The notes beneath the pieces were generated by a model that ran no database searches, was not told the DNA's origin, and worked only from the letters and a program-made list of their open reading frames with translations. Positions 7,168 to 10,396 of a stretch of DNA of 10,396 bases are shown here, piece by piece. The stretch lies in assembly GCA_910586425.1 (NCBI GenBank), contig CAJUHL010000053.1, positions 1 through 10,396 of the forward strand, in the 5' to 3' direction. The position numbers were made by a program, and so were the translations under genes. Every line of letters begins with the position of its first letter. Within the stretch, counting starts at the first letter, position 1. This DNA is from an uncultured Bacilli bacterium (GTDB lineage: Bacteria > Bacillota_I > Bacilli_A > RF39 > UBA660).

Positions 7168-7812
7168 CTAGAATAAATCATTTTTTTTGTTGTACCTATA
7201 GATAATGAAAATTCCTCCAATAATAAAAATTGGTAAAACGATATAATAATAATCTAAATATAATTCTAAAATATAATCATATATTCCTTTGACATCTTCT
7301 TTAGATTTTTCTTCCGTTGGCTTTTCCGTTGGCTGTTTGAGTCCTTCTACCTTTTTTTTAAATTCATCATACGACAATGTGATATTGGTCCATTTTTGAC
7401 ACAATGCATTATTTTCCATACCCTGACATACAGGGTCTTGATAATATGGATTATATGGTGGTGTATTTACATAATGGGAATATAATAATTCATCCTTACA
7501 ATATAAATCTTCCATATATACATCAAAACGATAACTTGTATTAGGACTTAAATTAGCAATGATAAGTTCACTTCCACGATATGGATAAGTAACCCCATTT
7601 TTCACATCTTTAATCGTAAATCTATCATAGATATTGGATAGTATAATTTGAAACGAAATGGTTCCATTTTCTTCTTGATAGGTATAGCTGGTTGTAATAT
7701 TATTGGCCAGTGCTTGATACTTTACTTTATCCTCATTTTTACAAAGAATTGCTTTTATTTGAAATGGAATCAACAAAAACAATAAGCCAATACATCCAAT
7801 GATTCGTTTCAT
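7168..7812 (-). CDS. Secreted single-pass membrane protein with Fn3-like ectodomain, function unknown
   Basis: I do not recognise a named family for this 214-residue protein. It has a signal peptide (about 1-21) followed by an ectodomain (22-120) whose beta-strand pattern, including a LIIANLSPNTSYRFDVY stretch, resembles a fibronectin type III fold. A segment with paired cysteines (VCQGMENNALCQKW) is followed by a charged helix, a Thr/Glu/Lys/Pro stalk (about 160-172), one membrane helix (about 189-206) and a short basic tail (YRYNKKNDLF). It is therefore a type I membrane protein exposed on the surface. It lies between a membrane protein and the thioester protein, and its TAG stop is part of the next gene's ribosome binding site. 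It may anchor or chaperone the thioester protein, which has no anchor of its own; that is inference. The start has AAAGGG eight bases upstream. Confidence 0.75.
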   Translation of the reverse strand: MKRIIGCIGLLFLLIPFQIKAILCKNEDKVKYQALANNITTSYTYQEENGTISFQIILSNIYDRFTIKDVKNGVTYPYRGSELIIANLSPNTSYRFDVYMEDLYCKDELLYSHYVNTPPYNPYYQDPVCQGMENNALCQKWTNITLSYDEFKKKVEGLKQPTEKPTEEKSKEDVKGIYDYILELYLDYYYIVLPIFIIGGIFIIYRYNKKNDLF

Positions 7813-7826
7813 CCTATCTACCCTTT

Positions 7827-7861
7827 CTTTTTTATTATAACATGAATTCCTTATTCTACAA
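7827..7861 (-). promoter_or_regulatory. Sigma-A promoter with extended -10 before the 214-aa gene
   Basis: On the minus strand TATAAT lies at 7839-7834, preceded by TGT (7842-7840), giving the extended -10 form TGnTATAAT. A weak -35, TTGTAG, lies at 7861-7856 with a 16-base spacer. Transcription would start near 7827, some 15 bases before the ATG. This gives the surface-protein genes and the Tad motor genes a second promoter, inside the cluster. Confidence 0.65.
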
Positions 7862-7884
7862 GTAATTATGCTACTTTTTTGACA

Positions 7885-9471
7885 TTATTTTACAACAATT
7901 TGATAGACAAACTCTCTAAATGTGAAGGAAATTGTGATATGTTCTGCATTTTCTAACTCTTTTGGTACTTCAATATAATAAGTATTTTCTACCATTTTTT
8001 TAGTTGGCTTGACTTGTTTTAAGTGGCTAACTGATTTTGTTTCCCCATTTATTTCATAAACAATTGTTCCAAAATCCCTTATTACAGTATATAAATCTGA
8101 TAAACGGGTATTGGTCGACTGTTCAGCAAGCGAAAAACTACCAACTAATTTCAGTAAAGATTTACTATAATTGTCACTGGTACTAGGTCGAATATATTCA
8201 ATCCCTGAAAAGCAGTTTTGCTCTGCTATACAATAAGTATAATTATTTGTAAATGTTTCTCCTATTTCATAAAAATCAATGTTTATTTTACTATTCTCTA
8301 AAATTCCTTTTTGTAATAAAATATTTTGTCCTATGGGATAAGGTTCCATAGTTATTTTTTGCTCATCATAAATAGGCGCTATTTTAATTTGAATTACCTT
8401 ATTGTTTGTATCTCTATACTTTAATATAATCTTATTTGGCGTAATCTCTTTTGGAATTTCATACATTAAAATAAATTCTTGAAAAGAAGTTGTCATGTAC
8501 TCGTTGTGATAAGGATTCCCTAAATCATAGAGATTCTCTTTATGAGCATCTGTTGTATGAAAGATAGTTCCATCAATATCCAATGTAAAACGATCTGGTG
8601 TAAATATTTTTTTATTGACAGAAGCAATCGAACGGATTTGATATTGAATGACTAATACCTGTTTTTCATCTTTTAATTTGCGATTATGGTAATCGTTGGT
8701 TGTTAGGTAACTGTTTTTAATATTTAGCATGTATTCAGAGGTGGAAAAGGCAACATGTTGTGTATATAGTTTATGATAGACACCTACATTTAAGTACACA
8801 AGAAAACAAACAAGTGCAATCGCCATTAAAATTAACATATGAATCATAAATTTATTTTCTATATATACATATTTGGCGTGTCTTATTTTTTTTCGAATAT
8901 TTCGTTTGAGTTGATCTGTATCCAATTCTACATCAATTTCAAATTCTTCATTGTCTTCTGATGCAATTTTCAAATCTTCTAAATCTTGTTCAAAATCAAA
9001 TTTTTTAATATTAAAACCTGTAGCACGCATACCAACTGTAATCAAACTTAAGGATTGGAGAATTAGTGCCAATAAACAAAAATCTCGAATTAACTTTAAT
9101 GTTCTTACATCCAATAGCCCAATTTCTAATGTTTTGATATTTGTATAACTGTATATCAAAACAAATGTTACAAAACAATAAACAATAATATTAAATACAT
9201 AAAATCGGGTTGGTTTTTTTTTAAAACTCATCAATCCTAAAATAATGAATGTTAAAATAAGGATTCCAATCATTACAACAATCATTGCTGGCGTAAATAA
9301 ACTAGAAGTAATACGAGTCCCAATGGTAGAAATACTAGAATTCATATACTCGCCGATAAACCGAAAAATATGATTGGTTCTGAATAATAAGTAAGCAGTC
9401 ATAATGGTTAAGGCAAAATGAATTACTTTAAAGTATTTAATTAAAAATGCAAACGGTTTTTTAAATAACAT
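7885..9471 (-). CDS. Five-pass membrane protein with large extracellular beta-rich region, function unknown
   Basis: I do not recognise this 528-residue protein by name. Membrane helices are predicted at about 12-30, 58-82, 90-109, 130-148 and 208-229. The positive-inside rule puts the acidic stretch at 160-185 (EQDLEDL, EDNEEFEIDVELD) and the basic cluster RNIRKKIRHAK in the cytoplasm, with the C-terminal 300 residues outside. That outer part is beta-rich and seems to hold two related sandwich modules. Segments around 337-364 (YEIPKEI..NKIILKYRD..VIQIKI) and 499-527 (YIEVPKEL..HITISFTF..VYQIVV) look like the same end strands, recalling DUF4352/telokin-like domains. Cys414 and Cys420 may form a disulfide. 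It leads the cluster and could be a surface anchor, receptor or export partner for the thioester protein. The ATG is preceded by AAGGTGG. A 72-base gap to the next gene holds a promoter and no other gene. Confidence 0.7.
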   Translation of the reverse strand: MLFKKPFAFLIKYFKVIHFALTIMTAYLLFRTNHIFRFIGEYMNSSISTIGTRITSSLFTPAMIVVMIGILILTFIILGLMSFKKKPTRFYVFNIIVYCFVTFVLIYSYTNIKTLEIGLLDVRTLKLIRDFCLLALILQSLSLITVGMRATGFNIKKFDFEQDLEDLKIASEDNEEFEIDVELDTDQLKRNIRKKIRHAKYVYIENKFMIHMLILMAIALVCFLVYLNVGVYHKLYTQHVAFSTSEYMLNIKNSYLTTNDYHNRKLKDEKQVLVIQYQIRSIASVNKKIFTPDRFTLDIDGTIFHTTDAHKENLYDLGNPYHNEYMTTSFQEFILMYEIPKEITPNKIILKYRDTNNKVIQIKIAPIYDEQKITMEPYPIGQNILLQKGILENSKINIDFYEIGETFTNNYTYCIAEQNCFSGIEYIRPSTSDNYSKSLLKLVGSFSLAEQSTNTRLSDLYTVIRDFGTIVYEINGETKSVSHLKQVKPTKKMVENTYYIEVPKELENAEHITISFTFREFVYQIVVK

Positions 9472-9481
9472 AATCCACCTT

Positions 9482-9501
9482 CTTATTCTAGCTTATTCTA
9501 G
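9482..9501 (-). repeat. Perfect 10-bp tandem duplication in the 5' leader of the minus cluster
   Basis: The minus strand reads CTAGAATAAG twice in a row, directly upstream of the AAGGTGG ribosome binding site of the first gene and just downstream of the predicted transcription start. Its core TAGAATAAG recurs once more between the -35 and -10 boxes of the internal promoter (7850-7858). It may be an operator element or a simple duplication. Confidence 0.8.
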
Positions 9502-9537
9502 TATTTACAGTATATCGTAAATTTTATAAAATGAAAA
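9502..9537 (-). promoter_or_regulatory. Predicted promoter of the surface-protein/Tad cluster with an overlapping dyad
   Basis: On the minus strand TATACT (9514-9509) is a good -10 and TTTTCA (9537-9532) a 4/6 match to -35, with a 17-base spacer, placing the transcript start near 9502. An inverted repeat, ATTTAC-N8-GTAAAT (9503-9522), spans the -10 box and has the form of a repressor operator. A second, weaker promoter-like pair (TTGACT at 9574-9569, TATGAG at 9552-9547, 16-base spacer) lies further upstream. Confidence 0.55.
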
Positions 9538-9655
9538 GTCTTTTTCCTCATACAGTTTATTTTATGACAGTCAATAATATACAAAATTCTTATTATAACT
9601 CAAATAATTCTTAAGGGGATATCTACTTAATACCTAATTTAATATTTAAAAATAA

Positions 9656-9684
9656 TTGACAAATAAGTATTCTTATGATAGATT
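9656..9684 (+). promoter_or_regulatory. Sigma-A-type promoter of the LRR lipoprotein gene
   Basis: A perfect TTGACA (9656-9661) is followed after 17 bases by TAGATT (9679-9684), a 4/6 match to TATAAT. The spacer contains a dyad, ATAAG-TATT-CTTAT (9663-9676), that could bind a regulator. Transcription would start near 9691, about 23 bases before the ATG. The nearby TATGAT (9674-9679) is only 12 bases from the -35 and is too close to pair with it. Confidence 0.6.
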
Positions 9685-9713
9685 AAAAACCATTTGAGAG
9701 AAGGAGCTTACGT

Positions 9714-10396
9714 ATGAAAATAAAAAACATAAAAAGATATGCGGCTGCATTAGGTTTATCCGTTGCATTAGCTGGTTGTAGTCCGACATCTGACAATTGC
9801 TATAATGATCAAACTATTCAAATGGAATCAGATGTAGATTTGGTAGATCAAGAGGAAGCTTTGCTAGATGTTGATGTGATTTCAATTGGTTTGTTTGGGG
9901 AAAATTATAATTATAGTACCATTATGAGTTTAACTATTGATGGTAGTGACCTTATGCAACCATTTAATGATATTGATGCAGTACAAATAGTAGTGAAGGA
10001 AATAATACCAAAATTGGTCAATTTAAAACATTTAACAATAAAGAACGTGAGTAATAATAAAATTTCAGATATCAATGCATTATCTGGTTTAACACAATTG
10101 CAATATTTAGATTTGACTAATAATGAAATTTCAGATATCAGTGCATTAGCTGGCTTAACATGGTTGGAAGAGTTAGATTTGTCTTATAATAAAATTTCAG
10201 ATATCAGTTCATTAGCTGGTTTAACACAATTGCAATATTTAAATTTGTCTCATAATGAAATTTCAGATATCAGTTCATTATCTGGTTTAACACAATTGCA
10301 ATATTTAAATTTGGATTTTAATGAAATTTCAGATATCAGTGCATTAGCTGGTTTAACACAATTGCAAAATTTATATTTGTATAGTAATGAAATTTC
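9714..10396 (+). CDS. Internalin-like leucine-rich-repeat lipoprotein (partial, 3' end outside the window)
   Basis: The reading frame is open from the ATG at 9714 to the window end (227 codons and two bases). AAGGAG lies seven bases upstream. The N-terminus is a lipoprotein signal: basic residues, a short hydrophobic core and the lipobox LAGC with Cys22 as the lipidation site. Residues 23-94 are an acidic spacer, followed by a cap-like half repeat (about 95-114, IIPKLVNLKHLTI). From residue 115 come 22-residue leucine-rich repeats of the internalin type, N-[KE]-I-S-D-I-x-x-L-x-G-L-T-x-L-x-x-L-x-L. Five are complete and a sixth begins. Such proteins are cell-surface binding scaffolds, but the ligand cannot be told from sequence. 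It is transcribed divergently from the Tad-like cluster, so a shared regulator is possible but unproven. Confidence 0.88.
   Translation, partial: MKIKNIKRYAAALGLSVALAGCSPTSDNCYNDQTIQMESDVDLVDQEEALLDVDVISIGLFGENYNYSTIMSLTIDGSDLMQPFNDIDAVQIVVKEIIPKLVNLKHLTIKNVSNNKISDINALSGLTQLQYLDLTNNEISDISALAGLTWLEELDLSYNKISDISSLAGLTQLQYLNLSHNEISDISSLSGLTQLQYLNLDFNEISDISALAGLTQLQNLYLYSNEI
10056..10396 (+). repeat. 66-bp tandem repeats encoding the leucine-rich repeats
   Basis: Units start at 10056, 10122, 10188, 10254 and 10320, with a partial sixth at 10386. The blocks AAATTTCAGATATCA and CTGG[TC]TTAACA are nearly unchanged in all complete units, and most units also share CAATTGCAA. Differences cluster at the codons for the variable repeat positions. 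The DNA-level identity suggests recent expansion. Confidence 0.93.

Noticed and set aside
7158..7220. N-terminal extension of the thioester protein to an ATG at 7220
   Set aside because: It would overlap the preceding gene by 53 bases, lacks a ribosome binding site and would bury the signal peptide. The ATG at 7157 has AGGGGG at good spacing.
7862..7880. Terminator hairpin after the 528-aa gene (AAGTA...TACTT)
   Set aside because: The stem is only five pairs, A/T-rich, and is not followed by a T-run on the minus strand.
106..9471. Reassigned UGA codon, suspected because none of the eight complete genes stops at TGA
   Set aside because: The long genes read through with the standard code, using TGG for tryptophan and no in-frame TGA. 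Eight stops are too few to mean anything in an AT-rich genome.
10056..10396. CRISPR-like array because of regular near-identical units
   Set aside because: Units are exactly 66 bases with no unique spacers, stay in one reading frame and encode leucine-rich repeats.

Overview
The window is AT-rich, with short intergenic gaps, strong AGGAGG-type ribosome binding sites and sigma-A-like promoters. There is one membrane and no sign of outer-membrane components (no secretin, no CpaC- or TadD-like gene). This suggests a low-GC Bacillota, possibly an uncultured gut Bacilli, Erysipelotrichia or RF39-type lineage; that placement is inference. All eight complete genes end in TAA or TAG, and the standard code reads through them without interruption.

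The layout is simple. From 9471 down to 106 runs one co-oriented minus-strand cluster of eight genes. The first three encode an extracellular module: a five-pass membrane protein with a large outer beta-rich region (9471-7885), a signal-peptide protein with a Fn3-like ectodomain and one C-terminal membrane anchor (7812-7168), and a 992-residue secreted protein with 47 cysteines (7157-4179). The N-terminus of that last protein carries the Cys and Gln motifs of a thioester domain. The next five form a Tad-like pilus or secretion motor: a TadE/pseudopilin-like small protein (4168-3767), a CpaB/RcpC-like SAF protein (3747-2938), a CpaF/TadA ATPase (2934-1807), and the TadB (1793-891) and TadC (891-106) platform proteins. 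A hairpin plus T-run follows tadC, and a further minus-strand gene starts at 29 and runs off the window. A promoter precedes the first gene and a second, with an extended -10, precedes the 214-aa gene.

A 242-bp divergent intergenic region (9472-9713) separates this cluster from a plus-strand lipoprotein gene (9714 onward, cut by the window end). That gene encodes five complete, nearly identical 22-residue internalin-type leucine-rich repeats plus the start of a sixth.

My reading is that the ATPase and TadB/TadC platform build or export a surface fibre, or the large adhesin itself. CpaB- and TadE-like proteins would be extracytoplasmic assembly factors. The thioester protein could attach covalently to host or mucus ligands. 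The pairing of a thioester adhesin lacking a sortase signal with a Tad motor and two unrecognised membrane partners is the most interesting feature here. No prepilin peptidase, TadZ or recognisable major pilin lies in the window; they may be encoded past position 1 or elsewhere.
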